Assembly (NCBI RefSeq): GCF_011751765.2
Contig: NZ_CP061169.1
Span: forward strand, 620,001-684,000
Direction: 5' to 3'
DNA: 64,000 nt
From: Paramicrobacterium chengjingii
GTDB taxonomy: Bacteria > Actinomycetota > Actinomycetes > Actinomycetales > Microbacteriaceae
In this document: piece after piece, positions 1 to 8,020 of the stretch
Numbering within the stretch: position 1 is the stretch's first letter
Layout of the letters: each line of letters starts with the position of its first letter
Made by a program: the position numbers and the translations under genes
Notes under the pieces: model-generated
Seen by the model: only the letters and a program-made list of their open reading frames with translations
What the model was told of the DNA's origin: nothing
Databases searched by the model: none

Positions 1-426
1 TTTCGACTGGCGACGGCGGCGGCGAAGCCCGAAACCCAGATTCACACGCACCTCTGCGCGTCGCACTTCGGTGTGGTGCTCGACGCGATCAAGGGGCTCG
101 ATGCCGATGTGACGAGCATCGAGTCGGCGCACAGCCGCATGGAGATTGTCGACGACATCGCGGCATCCGGATTCGACCACGATATTGGGCCCGGCATCTA
201 CGACATCCATTCGCCGCGCGTGCCGAGCGTCGACGAGGTGACGAAGCTGCTGGTCCGCGCGGCCGAAGTCGTCGACATCGACCGGCTCTGGGTGAACCCG
301 GATTGCGGACTCAAGACCCGCGGATACCAGGAAGCGACAGCATCGCTTCGCAACGTACTCGAGGCTGCAACTCGGGTTCGTCAACGCGTCGTCGAGCAGC
401 GGGCAGCGTCAGCCTCGGCGGGGTGA
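1..426 (+). CDS. metE: MetE, cobalamin-independent methionine synthase (C-terminal 141 residues, 5' end outside window)
   Basis: Open from base 1 in frame 1 to a TGA at 424-426, so only the C-terminal part of a protein of roughly 750 residues is present. The visible piece carries the family hallmarks: the HTHLC segment, the GPGIYDIHSPRVPS stretch, and NPDCGLKTR, whose cysteine is the last zinc ligand that activates homocysteine. The enzyme transfers the methyl group from 5-methyltetrahydropteroyltri-glutamate to homocysteine in the last step of methionine synthesis, in the cytoplasm. The C-terminus ends in an Ala/Ser-rich tail. The next gene converges on it 14 bp downstream. Confidence 0.95.
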   Translation, partial: FRLATAAAKPETQIHTHLCASHFGVVLDAIKGLDADVTSIESAHSRMEIVDDIAASGFDHDIGPGIYDIHSPRVPSVDEVTKLLVRAAEVVDIDRLWVNPDCGLKTRGYQEATASLRNVLEAATRVRQRVVEQRAASASAG

Positions 427-440
427 CCGATAGCGCAAGG

Positions 441-1226
441 TCACTGCGGCTGGGCCGCGGCGCTCTCACGCAGCCACGTTCGCAGGGTCTCCGCCTCGGC
501 TGGCAGCAGCGAGGGGTCGTCGTTCGGAACAAACTCGAGCAGCGCGTCGGTGATGCGGGGGAGGGATGCCGCGTGAGCGAACACACGCTGCCAGAGGTTA
601 CTCCGCTCGTGAAGGCGCAGGCGCTCGGCGACGGGCCACCACGAGAAGACGTGCAGCGTCGACACCCACGGTGCCACGACGTCGAGTTCGGCGAGAGCCG
701 CATCATCTGCCGCCCCCTGCGTGGGTTGCCAGTACGACGAAAGCTGCGGGCGATCGACGCTCTCAAGCAGAGTCCGCGCAGAGTCTGCGGTGTCGGTGAG
801 CGTTCGTCCGTGGTACTCCAGTGCAAGCTCGATGCCCCGAGACGAAGCCTGATCCACGGCATCCTGCAGTCGCGCAATGACGCGGGCGCGTTCCGTCTCG
901 TCAGCATCCGCTGAGCCCACGGCGCCGGCCCACACGCGCACACGCGGCGCGCCGACAGTGCCCGCGGCATCGAGCAACGGTTCGATCGTCTCGTTGTCAC
1001 CGCATCGGTAGTAGCCACCGAGTGACGCGACGGCGAGTCCCGCAGCGCGCGTGCGCTCGCCGATGTGCGCAGCCGCGGCGTCGTCGCCCAGCGTCACGTG
1101 CTCACCGTCACCCGTGCCCCACTCGATCGAGTCAAGCTCCGCTGCGACGGCGGCCTCGATGACGGCGTCTGCACTGAGCTGCCGAAATGTCACGGAACAC
1201 AGCCCCGCGCGAATATACGGCGTCAT
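441..1226 (-). CDS. Sugar phosphate isomerase/epimerase-like TIM-barrel protein
   Basis: 261 residues. The ATG at 1224-1226 follows an AGAGGAG ribosome site, which favours it over the longer reading that begins at 1310. The sequence has the AP-endonuclease-2 / xylose-isomerase-like TIM-barrel pattern: an N-terminal SVTFR strand, a central ALEYHG segment with a likely metal-binding glutamate, a TLHVFSW segment with histidine, and a late LLEFVPNDD segment. Such proteins usually bind a divalent metal and isomerise or epimerise keto-sugars or inositol derivatives; the substrate here is unknown. It lies at the downstream end of a LacI-controlled catabolic cluster on the same strand but is separated from it by a palindrome at 1303-1355, so it may be a separate unit. 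Confidence 0.8.
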   Translation of the reverse strand: MTPYIRAGLCSVTFRQLSADAVIEAAVAAELDSIEWGTGDGEHVTLGDDAAAAHIGERTRAAGLAVASLGGYYRCGDNETIEPLLDAAGTVGAPRVRVWAGAVGSADADETERARVIARLQDAVDQASSRGIELALEYHGRTLTDTADSARTLLESVDRPQLSSYWQPTQGAADDAALAELDVVAPWVSTLHVFSWWPVAERLRLHERSNLWQRVFAHAASLPRITDALLEFVPNDDPSLLPAEAETLRTWLRESAAAQPQ

Positions 1227-1302
1227 ACAGCTCCTCTTATCTTTTGCGGATTGCAGCCCTCGTGCCCAGCGTATGCAGGTGCGGAACGGTCCGGTGAAAT
1301 TA

Positions 1303-1355
1303 GGGGCCAACTTTTGCTATCGATTACCGGCCGGAGATAGCAAAAGTTGGTCCCC
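1303..1355. repeat. Intergenic long palindrome (stem about 18 bp, 16-base centre)
   Basis: Arms 1303-1320 (reads GGGGCCAACTTTTGCTAT) and 1337-1355 are complementary over 14 perfect base pairs, one G-T wobble and three more G-C pairs. It lies between the stop of the isomerase ending at 1414 and the start of the isomerase beginning at 1226, both on the minus strand. As RNA it would form a strong hairpin but is not followed by a clean U-run (CTAATTT follows on the minus strand), so it could be a terminator, a processing site or a dispersed palindromic element. Confidence 0.7.
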
Positions 1356-1413
1356 GATTCGGGGGCGGGCCTGCTCGGTGTGGAGCAGTGGGAGCCACGA
1401 CATCAGAGCGGCG

Positions 1414-2274
1414 TCAGGGCAGCTGCGGCGCCACGGCGGCGTCAAACGCGGTCGCCGTGCGAGCGGCCGCCGTCGCGGCATCCGTGTCCCAGATCTGCTG
1501 ATTGAAGATCTCCACCTCGATGTCGCCTGTGTAGCCCGCGTCGAGAACGGCGCGCGTCATCGGTGCGAAGTCGATGACGCCGTCGCCAGGGTAGTGACGC
1601 GAGAGCAGTACGTCGGCAGGCAGTGGCGTCGCCCAGTCGCACACCTGATAGCTGGCGATGCGCCCGCCCGCCCCGGCGCGCGCAATCTGCGTGAGCACGT
1701 CGGGATCCCACCAGATGTGGAACGTATCGACAACGACGCCGACCGCCTCAGCGGGAAACTGCTCGGAGATGTCGAGCGCCTGTCCCAACGTCGAGACGAC
1801 AGCCCGATCTGACACGTACATCGGGTGCAGCGGTTCAATGGCGAGCTGCACCCCTGTAGCAAGCGCATGGTCAACGAGCTCGGCAATCGCGTGGCCCACG
1901 CGTTCACGCGCACCGATAAGATCGCGAGACGCATCGGGCAGCCCTCCGGCCACCAGAACGAGAACCGCGCGCGAGCCTTCTGCACCGGCATCCGCCATGG
2001 CGGCAGTCTCGTCGATCGCCGCTTTGTTGTCGTCGATCGCACGGCGTCGCTCCGGTCCCTCGAGCGGGGTGAAGAATCCGCCGCGGCACATGCTCGAGAC
2101 CCGCAGGCCCGAGTCACGGACGAGAGCCGTCGCGGCATCCATTCCCGTGTGCTGCACGGGCTCGCGCCAGAGCCCGATTGAGCGGTAACCGGCATCGCTG
2201 GTGACGCGCAGGGCGGTCGCCAGATCGGCGTACTTGATCGTCGCCTGGTTGAGCGAGAGTAGCGGATGCGTCAT
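1414..2274 (-). CDS. Sugar phosphate isomerase/epimerase (TIM barrel)
   Basis: 286 residues. The sequence has the layout of the xylose-isomerase-like TIM-barrel family: AIEPLHPMY (metal-ligand glutamate), VVVDTFHIWWDP (aspartate and histidine), a QVCDW strand, GDGVIDF and a closing EIFNQ strand. These are the metal and sugar-contact positions seen in IolE/IolH-type and other sugar epimerases. Its ATG overlaps the stop of the upstream DUF993 gene in an ATGA arrangement (2271-2274), so the two are translationally coupled. With the dehydrogenase further upstream this gives a three-gene oxidation, aldol-type and epimerisation set for an unidentified sugar or cyclitol. Confidence 0.85.
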   Translation of the reverse strand: MTHPLLSLNQATIKYADLATALRVTSDAGYRSIGLWREPVQHTGMDAATALVRDSGLRVSSMCRGGFFTPLEGPERRRAIDDNKAAIDETAAMADAGAEGSRAVLVLVAGGLPDASRDLIGARERVGHAIAELVDHALATGVQLAIEPLHPMYVSDRAVVSTLGQALDISEQFPAEAVGVVVDTFHIWWDPDVLTQIARAGAGGRIASYQVCDWATPLPADVLLSRHYPGDGVIDFAPMTRAVLDAGYTGDIEVEIFNQQIWDTDAATAAARTATAFDAAVAPQLP

Positions 2275-3431
2275 GCGGTGACTCCATTCACGGCGAGAAG
2301 ATCGTTCCAGCGGGCTGCCGCGAGCTCCGGACGCTCGAGAGCACCCGAGTCGTTTGCTCGGCGGACGATCTCAGACAGGTGCGGCAGGCTGCGCGCCGAG
2401 TGCAGGCCGGCGACCATCGAGAAGGCGGCCTGGTGTCCATTGAGCCACGACATGAAGGCGACGCCCGTCTTGTAAAAGAAGGTGGGCGAGGCGAAAATCT
2501 GCTGAGAGAGGGCCTCGGTCGGGGTCAGGATGCTGCGATACCTCTCAACCTTCCCGTCGTCCAACGCCTGAATCGCAGCGGATGCCGAGGGCGCGACAGC
2601 CGCAAATGCACCCAGAAGCGCATCGGAGTGCCCCTGGTCGTCTCCGTCGATGAGCCGGGCGTAGTTGAAGTCGTCTCCCGTGAACATTGTGGTGTGCACC
2701 GGAAGGCGCCGTCGCACCGCGATCTCGGCGTCGGCATCGAGCAGGCTCATCTTCACTCCGGAGACGCGTCCGTCGCTCGCCTCGATAATGCGCAGAAGAG
2801 TGTCGGATGCTGGTTCCCAGCCGTTTGCTCCGAAGTAGCCGGCCAGCTGGGGATCGAATGCTTCGCCGAGCCAGTGCAGCACGACGGGCGTCGATGCTGC
2901 GGCGAGCACTTCGGAGTAGACGCGCTCGTAGTCGCTCGCGGACGTGGCTGTGCGCGCGAGGTGACGGCTGCACATGAGCACGACTCCGGCGCCGGCATCC
3001 TCCGTGAAGTGAAGCTGTTCCTTATATGCGTCGATGATCTGCTCGAGAGTGATCATCTCATCGTCGACGTGGTCGGTGTTCACACCGGCGACGAGCGCGC
3101 CGCCCACAGAACGCGCTTCGGCAGCGCTGCGCGTGATGAGCTCGCGTGTCGCGGCGGCATCCAGACCCATGTTTCTCTGGGCGGTGTCCATGGCGTCAGC
3201 GACGCCGAGTCCCCACGACCACACGTGGTGGCGAAAGGCGAGTGTGGCATCCCAGTCGATTTCGGCCGGTTGCCCCGGCGTATTGTCTGCCCAAGCGTGT
3301 GGAATCACATGTGCTGCCGCGTATGCGGTGCGCGAGGTGAGGGCGTGCTTCGGCTTGCGGTAATCGGGGGCGTCGTTCACGGGCACAGACGTGGTCGCGC
3401 CGGTGGTGTCGAGAAGCGTGAAGTCGGTCAT
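2271..3431 (-). CDS. DUF993 / dihydrodipicolinate synthase-like protein
   Basis: 386 residues, TIM-barrel aldolase-like. The sequence matches the family annotated as DUF993 or 'dihydrodipicolinate synthase family protein' that accompanies Gfo/Idh dehydrogenases and sugar isomerases in actinobacteria. Visible landmarks are GLGVADAMDTAQR near the N-terminus, ALVAGVNTDH, VVLHWLGEAFD, SGVKMSLLD (a VK pair at the position where class I aldolases of this superfamily often place the Schiff-base lysine) and TTMFTGDDFNY. No biochemical function is established to my knowledge; reversible aldol cleavage of an oxidised sugar acid would fit the neighbours. It starts 7 bases after the dehydrogenase stop and overlaps the isomerase, so it is in the middle of an operon. 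Confidence 0.85.
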   Translation of the reverse strand: MTDFTLLDTTGATTSVPVNDAPDYRKPKHALTSRTAYAAAHVIPHAWADNTPGQPAEIDWDATLAFRHHVWSWGLGVADAMDTAQRNMGLDAAATRELITRSAAEARSVGGALVAGVNTDHVDDEMITLEQIIDAYKEQLHFTEDAGAGVVLMCSRHLARTATSASDYERVYSEVLAAASTPVVLHWLGEAFDPQLAGYFGANGWEPASDTLLRIIEASDGRVSGVKMSLLDADAEIAVRRRLPVHTTMFTGDDFNYARLIDGDDQGHSDALLGAFAAVAPSASAAIQALDDGKVERYRSILTPTEALSQQIFASPTFFYKTGVAFMSWLNGHQAAFSMVAGLHSARSLPHLSEIVRRANDSGALERPELAAARWNDLLAVNGVTA

Positions 3432-3438
3432 TGTCGCG

Positions 3439-4587
3439 TCACAGGCTCACGGTCGGAAGCGTGATGCGCCTGCCCTCGGCAGAGCTCTTTAGTCCCTCTT
3501 CGGCGAGCAGTACACCGCGGGCGCCAGAGAGGAAGTCGAACTCATTGGGGGCATCCTCGAGCACATGGCGCAGAAACTCCTCCCACTGCACCTTGAAGCC
3601 ATTCTCGAATTCGTCGTTGGACGGCACTTCGATCCAGTCGTCGTCGTAGTCGTGCGCGTCGGGGATATCTGGATTCCAGACGGGCTTCGGTGTCGCGTTG
3701 CGCGGCTGAATCTTGCACCCGAACAGGCCGACGACGGCGCTGCCATGTGTTCCGTCGACCTGAAATTCAACCAGCTCGTCGCGGTTGACGCGCGTGGTCC
3801 AGCTGGAGTTCAACTGCGCCGTGATGCCGCCGTCAAGCTCAAACACCGCGTAGGCGGCGTCGTCTGCGGTGGCCGTGTACCGGTCGCCATTCTCGTCAAT
3901 GCGCTCGGCGATCTCTGTTGTGGCGTGTGCATAGACGGACTTCACCGTGCCGAACAGGTTCTCGAGTACGTAGTTCCAGTGGGGGAACATATCGATGATG
4001 ATGCCGCCGCCGTCTTCCGAGCGGTAGTTCCAGCTCGGTCGCTGCGCTGGCTGCCAATCGCCTTCGAAGACCCAGTAGCCGAACTCGCCGCGCACCGAGA
4101 GTATCGATCCGAAGAAGCCGGAGTCGATGAGCCGCTTGAGCTTGCGCAGACCCGGAAGATAAAGCTTGTCGTGCACGACACCATTCTTGATGCCGGCGGC
4201 GTTTGCCAGCTGGGCAAGCTCAAGCGCATCGGCAAATGATTCTGCCGTCGGCTTCTCGGTGTAGATCGCCTTGCCCGCGGCAATCGCCTTCTTCAGAGCG
4301 GGCACGCGTGCCTTGGTGACGAGAAAATCGGCATAGATCTGCCATTTGTCGTCGTCGAGGGCAGCGTCGAGGTCAGTCGTGTAGTCGGCAATGTCGTGGC
4401 GCGTGGCGAGTTCGGCGAGCTTTGCCTCGCTTCGGCCGACCAGCAGAGGCTTCACCTGAACCCGAGAGCCGTCAGAGAGCAGCACGCCTCCCTGGTCGCG
4501 AATTGCGAGAATCGAGCGCAGCAGGTGCTGGCGGTAACCCATGCGCCCGGAGGCGCCGTTCATGATAATGCCGATCGTCTCTGACAC
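3439..4587 (-). CDS. Gfo/Idh/MocA family NAD(P)-dependent oxidoreductase
   Basis: 382 residues. It starts with GTG at 4585-4587 (reads GTGTCAGAGACG) behind an AAAGAG ribosome site. The N-terminal Rossmann motif is MNGASGRMG (residues 9-17), the signature EKP is at 111-113, and a DMFPHWNY segment supplies the Asp199/His203 pair typical of the active site. Family members oxidise sugars or cyclitols such as inositol, 1,5-anhydrofructose or glucose-fructose pairs. First gene of the minus-strand operon 4587 to 1414, with promoter at 4634-4662 and a LacI-type operator at 4617-4632. It probably catalyses the entry oxidation of the pathway; the substrate cannot be read from sequence. Confidence 0.9.
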   Translation of the reverse strand: MSETIGIIMNGASGRMGYRQHLLRSILAIRDQGGVLLSDGSRVQVKPLLVGRSEAKLAELATRHDIADYTTDLDAALDDDKWQIYADFLVTKARVPALKKAIAAGKAIYTEKPTAESFADALELAQLANAAGIKNGVVHDKLYLPGLRKLKRLIDSGFFGSILSVRGEFGYWVFEGDWQPAQRPSWNYRSEDGGGIIIDMFPHWNYVLENLFGTVKSVYAHATTEIAERIDENGDRYTATADDAAYAVFELDGGITAQLNSSWTTRVNRDELVEFQVDGTHGSAVVGLFGCKIQPRNATPKPVWNPDIPDAHDYDDDWIEVPSNDEFENGFKVQWEEFLRHVLEDAPNEFDFLSGARGVLLAEEGLKSSAEGRRITLPTVSL

Positions 4588-4616
4588 GTGTCGCTCTTTC
4601 TGTCGGAAGCAAGTAC

Positions 4617-4632
4617 GGGAAAGCGTTTACCC
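4617..4632 (-). promoter_or_regulatory. LacI-type operator for the dehydrogenase operon
   Basis: On the minus strand this reads GGGTAAACGCTTTCCC, a near-palindrome with the central CG and flanking A/T tracts of LacI/GalR sites (compare TGNAANCGNTNNCA). It sits immediately downstream of the -10 box at 4634-4639, so it would cover the transcription start: a classical repression geometry. The adjacent LacI gene (4732-5763) is the obvious candidate regulator. Confidence 0.75.
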
Positions 4633-4633
4633 G

Positions 4634-4662
4634 AGTGTAGAGCAGAACCATCGCCGAGGCAA
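4634..4662 (-). promoter_or_regulatory. Sigma70-type promoter of the dehydrogenase-DUF993-isomerase operon
   Basis: Minus strand: -35 TTGCCT (4657-4662), 17-base spacer, -10 TACACT (4634-4639). The transcription start is predicted near 4627, inside the LacI-type operator, giving a leader of about 40 bases to the GTG at 4587. Confidence 0.7.
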
Positions 4663-4731
4663 TCGAGTGCCCGTTGCTATCGCGCGTTGGACGGTGCTCG
4701 ATGGTGGTAGGCGGCGCGTGGGGCCGGGCTT

Positions 4732-5763
4732 CTACTCCGCGATTGCGCGCGTCGGAGTGCTCTCTCTGACGAGAACCGTGCCCATGACGGGCGTGGGATC
4801 TGCACCAGGTTCATCGCGCAGTGCAAGTTCGACGGCGCTGTGGCCGATGTTCTCGAGCGGAATCGCAACTGTCGTGAGCGGCGGCGTCACGTCGCGTGCC
4901 GTCGAAATGTCGTCGAAGCCCGCGACTCCCAGATCCGCCCCCGGAGTGATGCCGGCCTGTCGCAGCGCAGACATCGCTCCGACTGCCATGATGTCGCTCG
5001 CAGCGAAGATGAGGTCGATGCCTGTCAGATCGGATGCCGCGAGCTGCTCTCCTGCGTCGAAACCGCCGTCTCTCGTGAAGTCTCCGCGTGCTGTTCGCAC
5101 AACGTCGCCACCGCCAGCGCGGAAACCCCGGGTAAATCCGGTCACGCGATCCGTTGATGTAATGAGCGTTTCGGGACCGGCGATTACCGCCGCCGTGCGA
5201 TAACCGAGTGTGGCAAGACGTTCGCCGAGTGCGTGCGCCGCTTCGTCGTTGCCCAGTTGAACCGTTGAGAATGGGAGGGCGTTCTGACTGATGAAGACAA
5301 CGCGGCCGCCAGACGAGCGAAAGGCCTCAAGTTCGGCCGTGAGTTCCGCGTCGCGGGTGGCATCTGAAAATCGCGATCCGGCAAGAATGATTGCGCGGGG
5401 GCGCTGCCCGCGCAGAGCACGCACCGTCGTGAGCTCGCGGTCGGCGTCGCGGCCGGTGACCGCCACGGTAACCACGAGCCCTGCCTCGTCTGCGGCGGCC
5501 ATCGCCCCGGACGTGATCGCCGAGAAATACGGGTCGGCAATCTCGCCGACGAGCAGGCCGACGATGTTCGCGCGCCCCTTTGCCATGGCCTGAGCAGACA
5601 GATTCGGTGCGTAGCCGAGATGGGCGGCAGCAGCCATCACACGTTGCCGATAGGACTCGGCTACCTTGCGAGCACTTCCATTGAGCACGCGCGATGCCGT
5701 CGCAAGCGACACTCCGGCTTCGTCGGCCACATCATTCAGGGTGACGGGCGTTGATGACTCCAC
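4732..5763 (-). CDS. LacI family transcriptional regulator
   Basis: 343 residues. GTG start at 5761-5763 with a GAGGAG ribosome site. The N-terminal helix-turn-helix VTLNDVADEAGVSLATASR (about residues 7-25) and hinge helix are textbook LacI/GalR. The rest is a periplasmic-binding-protein fold with the usual GLLVGEIADPYFSAI start and a DLGVAGFDDISTARDVTPPLTTV segment near the effector site. It is transcribed in the same direction as, and 145 bp upstream of, the dehydrogenase operon, whose promoter carries a LacI-type palindrome. It presumably derepresses that operon when the sugar or a pathway intermediate binds. The effector is unknown. Confidence 0.93.
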   Translation of the reverse strand: MESSTPVTLNDVADEAGVSLATASRVLNGSARKVAESYRQRVMAAAAHLGYAPNLSAQAMAKGRANIVGLLVGEIADPYFSAITSGAMAAADEAGLVVTVAVTGRDADRELTTVRALRGQRPRAIILAGSRFSDATRDAELTAELEAFRSSGGRVVFISQNALPFSTVQLGNDEAAHALGERLATLGYRTAAVIAGPETLITSTDRVTGFTRGFRAGGGDVVRTARGDFTRDGGFDAGEQLAASDLTGIDLIFAASDIMAVGAMSALRQAGITPGADLGVAGFDDISTARDVTPPLTTVAIPLENIGHSAVELALRDEPGADPTPVMGTVLVRESTPTRAIAE

Positions 5764-5823
5764 GACGACTCCTCGCGCGTCGGCGCGCCCATTGCGGCGC
5801 GGTGTTGGAGATGAGTGTACGGG

Positions 5824-5934
5824 TCAGTCCCGGTATCCGCCGCGAGCCATCGCTATGCTCGCTGCGATCCCGAGCACGCCGCCGACCAGCCCGATCAGAC
5901 CAAGAATCGACCACAGCACGAGTTCAATCGACAT
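5824..5934 (-). CDS. Putative 36-residue single-pass membrane microprotein
   Basis: An ATG at 5932-5934 preceded by GAAAGGGTG opens a 36-codon frame ending at a TGA (5824-5826). The product begins MSIELVLWSILGLIGL and is almost entirely one hydrophobic helix (about residues 4-30, Leu/Ile/Val/Gly/Ala), followed by a short polar tail ending GGYRD. It lies in the gap between the BadF-type kinase and the LacI regulator, on the same strand and 59 bp after the kinase stop. No family is recognised. The ribosome site, clean membrane helix and location argue for a real small gene, but a chance hydrophobic frame in GC-rich DNA is possible. Confidence 0.5.
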   Translation of the reverse strand: MSIELVLWSILGLIGLVGGVLGIAASIAMARGGYRD

Positions 5935-5993
5935 CGCAACACCCTTTCAATCGTATTCTTCCATTGTGGCAGAGAAGCGTTGCTGGCTGCGCC

Positions 5994-6968
5994 TCAGCGT
6001 TGTTGGGCAACCGTCGTCGTCACCGTATGGAATACGTCGCTTGTGATCTCGACCCCGAGCCTTCTCAGTGCCAGCACGGCCGATCCGACGGCGCCATCAG
6101 AGACGCGCACGATTTCCGGCGTGATGTCGTGCTCGGCGAGGTGAGCTGCAAAGGCGTCAGCGAGCCGGCCCGACTGTGCCAGCACGCTTCCGCCGATGAC
6201 CAGAGGGCCGGGAGACGTGTGCGCTGTCACAACCGAACGCGCGAGAAGTGTTCCTGCCTCATCGAGGATGCCTCTCGCGACGTCGTCACGCGATTCAGCA
6301 AAAGCAAGCGGTGCAAACTGGGCTAGCTCCACGGGGCGCAGTCCGTACAACTCAGTGATCAGCCGGGGGAGGGTTGCGGGCCTGCCCTGCACGTATGGCC
6401 CGTCGCTGCTCACTTTCAGCATGTCGAGCAGGCGTGGGGTCAGGGTGGTCGCCGGTCCACGACCGTCAATCTCAGCCATGACGGCGAGAGCAACGTGGTG
6501 GCCGATCCAGAAGCCGCTTCCGAGATCGCCGAGCAGCCACCCCAGCCCGTCGGTTGTGCTCGCGATCCGGCCATTCTCAACTCGGATCACAGCCGCACCC
6601 GTTCCGGACACAACGGCGTAGCCGAATGATGAAAATACACCGGAAAAATACGTTGCAAGAAGGTCGGATTCCCAGGAGAGCGTTCCGCTGAAGCCATGCG
6701 AGAGGAGCGGATCGCTGAGCCACTCGCCTGATTCACCCGCGCTGCTTCCGGCCATCGCGAGGACGATCTTGCCGACGTCGGCGAGCGTCGAATCCGCGCG
6801 CTTGAGGGCAGTCTCTGCGGCGGATATGACGGCGGCAGATGCCTTCTGTTTTCCTGATGAGATCGGGTTTCCGCCAGAACCCTGCGCATACCCGACGCAT
6901 TCGCCTGCTGTCGTGACAACCGTCGCTCGTGTCGACGTGCCGCCAGCGTCAATGCCGATGTGAAGCAT
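5994..6968 (-). CDS. BadF/BadG/BcrA/BcrD-family kinase, probable N-acetylglucosamine (amino-sugar) kinase
   Basis: 324 residues, ASKHA fold. MLHIGIDAGGTSTRATVV at the N-terminus is the phosphate-1 loop; AMAGSSAG, WESDLLATYF, VVSGTGAAVI (phosphate-2) and GWLLGDLGSGFWIG follow in the order seen in eukaryotic-type GlcNAc kinases and bacterial homologues. PLVIGGSVL near the C-terminus is the adenosine loop. Divergent from an RpiR regulator, a SIS protein and an NgcEFG-like importer, so phosphorylation of imported GlcNAc, MurNAc or a related sugar in the cytoplasm is the likely role. The exact amino sugar is an inference from context. Confidence 0.85.
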   Translation of the reverse strand: MLHIGIDAGGTSTRATVVTTAGECVGYAQGSGGNPISSGKQKASAAVISAAETALKRADSTLADVGKIVLAMAGSSAGESGEWLSDPLLSHGFSGTLSWESDLLATYFSGVFSSFGYAVVSGTGAAVIRVENGRIASTTDGLGWLLGDLGSGFWIGHHVALAVMAEIDGRGPATTLTPRLLDMLKVSSDGPYVQGRPATLPRLITELYGLRPVELAQFAPLAFAESRDDVARGILDEAGTLLARSVVTAHTSPGPLVIGGSVLAQSGRLADAFAAHLAEHDITPEIVRVSDGAVGSAVLALRRLGVEITSDVFHTVTTTVAQQR

Positions 6969-6998
6969 GTTCGTTACCTATTCGTGACGGGTGTCGAG

Positions 6999-7027
6999 TT
7001 GACGTTCGCGCGGAATAAGAATAGTTT
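6999..7027 (+). promoter_or_regulatory. Promoter of the RpiR-SIS-ABC operon
   Basis: -35 TTGACG (6999-7004), 17-base spacer, -10 TAGTTT (7022-7027). It lies in the 92-bp divergent gap between the kinase (minus) and the RpiR gene (plus). The A/T-rich stretch around 7014-7045 is the most probable site for RpiR binding, although no clear dyad was pinned down. Confidence 0.6.
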
Positions 7028-7060
7028 TCATACAAATCTCCCAACGGCGAGCGGATTTTC

Positions 7061-8020
7061 ATGAAGGCAATGGTGTCACAGGTTCCACACGGCGAAAACG
7101 GTATGACCGTTTCGAGCCGCGTGCAGGCAAGCCTGCCAGACATGCCCGCGGCTATGGTCAAGATCGCCGAGGTTCTGCTCGAAACCCCTTCTGCCCCGAT
7201 CGAATTGTCGATTACAGAGCTCGCCGAAAGGGCAGGCACGTCCGCGGCGACGGTCACTCGCTTCTGTCGCGTCATCGGGTACTCCGGGTACACGCAATTT
7301 CGCGTTGGGGTGGCATCAGACATCGGTCGAGGCGACGCGCACGAATCATGGCGCGCCGATATCGGACGCGAGTTTCACCCGGAAGACACACCTCGCGAGG
7401 TGGTCCGCACTCTTCTCAACGAGCATGTGCGCGCGATCGAGACGACGGCGAGGCTCGTCGATCTTGACGATGTTCAGAGCGTTTCGCGCGCGATCGCCAC
7501 GTGCCGGCACCTTGATATCTACGGAATCGGCGGAAGCGGGGTGATGGCAGAGGAACTTCAGGCGCGCCTCTATCGGATCGGCGTGAGCGCGCACTACTGG
7601 CAAGAGGTTCATGGCGGGCTCACGAGTGCCGCCCTTCAGACGAAGAATTCGGTAGCGATCGGTATCTCCAATTCCGGACGAACGGATGAGACCATCCAGA
7701 TGCTGTCGCAGGCAGCATCCGCTGGCGCATTCACGATCGCCATCACACACGAGTCCACGTCACCGCTCGCCGATGTCGCCGACGTGACGATCGGCACAGC
7801 CGCACCCGACCCGTACTTGCAGCCCGACGACCTGTCGGCAAAGCACTCTCAGCTCATGGTGCTCGACCTGCTGTACCTGCTGGTTGCACAAGAGACCTTC
7901 GCCGACACGGCAACGCGGCTTGCGGCATCCGCCATGGCCGTATCTGGGCATCGCCGACCGCAGCGACCCAAACGAAAGAACGACAGACCGACACTTCGCA
8001 TCAAGGAGCCCACCGAATGA
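7061..8020 (+). CDS. MurR/RpiR family transcriptional regulator
   Basis: 319 residues from the ATG at 7061; an internal ATG at 7103 would give 305. The N-terminal HTH_6 domain spans roughly residues 15-90 (IAEVLLETPSAPIELSITEL, then a helix-turn-helix AGTSAATVTRFCR). The second half is a SIS phosphosugar-binding domain with IYGIGGSGVMAEEL and AIGISNSGRTDETI. Regulators of this family sense phosphosugars such as MurNAc-6-P or GlcNAc-6-P. It is the first gene of a five-gene plus-strand operon and overlaps the next gene by ATGA. Autoregulation together with the divergent kinase is likely. Confidence 0.92.
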   Translation: MKAMVSQVPHGENGMTVSSRVQASLPDMPAAMVKIAEVLLETPSAPIELSITELAERAGTSAATVTRFCRVIGYSGYTQFRVGVASDIGRGDAHESWRADIGREFHPEDTPREVVRTLLNEHVRAIETTARLVDLDDVQSVSRAIATCRHLDIYGIGGSGVMAEELQARLYRIGVSAHYWQEVHGGLTSAALQTKNSVAIGISNSGRTDETIQMLSQAASAGAFTIAITHESTSPLADVADVTIGTAAPDPYLQPDDLSAKHSQLMVLDLLYLLVAQETFADTATRLAASAMAVSGHRRPQRPKRKNDRPTLRIKEPTE

